DNA of 21,003 bases from JAQGMV01 sp050260255 (GTDB lineage: Bacteria; Pseudomonadota; Gammaproteobacteria; Burkholderiales; SG8-41). Location of the stretch: NCBI GenBank assembly GCA_050260255.1, contig JBLNBW010000251.1, positions 1 to 21,003 of the forward strand. The letters run 5' to 3'. A program made the position numbers and the translations under genes. Positions 20,971 through 21,003 of the stretch are shown one piece after another (positions within the stretch are counted from its first letter, which is position 1; each line of letters starts with the position of its first letter). The notes beneath the pieces are model-generated. The model did not search any database, was not told the origin of the DNA, and was given only the letters and a program-made list of their open reading frames with translations.

Positions 20971-21003
20971 CGGACTCGCATCCGGTGGGGGGCGTGGGGG
21001 GGG

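Noticed and set aside
1..21003. CRISPR arrays, tRNAs, insertion sequences, toxin-antitoxin or defence genes
   Set aside because: No regularly spaced repeats, cloverleaf sequences, transposase motifs or defence domains were seen on either strand by reading; short divergent elements could still be missed.

Overview
The window is high-GC, densely packed chromosomal DNA that looks betaproteobacterial, most likely Burkholderiales. The main reason is three separate periplasmic receptors of the Bug (TctC-like) family, which is greatly expanded in Bordetella, Cupriavidus and relatives. An EmrAB/outer-membrane-factor efflux operon and sugar-acid catabolic genes fit that setting. No rRNA, tRNA, CRISPR, insertion sequence or phage gene was seen. 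This placement is inferred from gene content only.

Layout. (1) 1-595: the 3' part of a carboxymuconolactone-decarboxylase-family gene (+). (2) 652-5485, all on the minus strand: in transcription order, a 12-TM MFS/nucleotide-translocase-like transporter, a Tat-exported aldo/keto reductase overlapping it by 17 bp, a Bug receptor, and an FMN-dependent alpha-hydroxy-acid dehydrogenase. (3) 5812-11694, minus strand: marR, a 43-aa membrane peptide, an outer membrane factor, an EmrA-like adaptor, an EmrB-like DHA2 pump and a 5'-3' exonuclease. The first five form a coherent drug-efflux operon. A perfect-consensus promoter before marR carries a 14-bp palindrome in its spacer, and the 10-bp core of that palindrome recurs before the efflux genes, so MarR probably controls both itself and the pump. 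(4) 11972-13483: a cupin (+) and a second Bug receptor (-), convergent around a long hairpin. (5) 13666-20108, plus strand: a GntR-like LacI-family regulator, a Bug receptor, glucarate dehydratase, a short decayed gene, an NADP-type 2-hydroxyacid dehydrogenase and an aldehyde dehydrogenase. This reads as a sugar-diacid uptake and catabolism cluster. Two LacI-type operators lie over the promoter of the Bug-glucarate dehydratase genes. (6) 20146-20970: a DUF2182 membrane protein (-), then a G-rich end of the window.

How the genes work together. In region 5, glucarate (or a related diacid) would be bound by the Bug receptor and dehydrated by GudD to 5-dehydro-4-deoxyglucarate. The usual next enzyme, KdgD, would give 2-oxoglutarate semialdehyde, which the aldehyde dehydrogenase could oxidise to 2-oxoglutarate. 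No intact kdgD is present. The roughly 200-bp remnant between gudD and the hydroxyacid dehydrogenase has an end that resembles the KdgD/DapA-family C-terminus, so an internal deletion of kdgD is a speculative but testable idea.

I found no clearly unprecedented multi-gene system. The most noteworthy items are the MarR promoter/operator architecture, the 43-aa efflux peptide, the LacI tandem operator that doubles as a hairpin with a T-run, the remnant gene, and the Tat-exported reductase overlapping its transporter gene.
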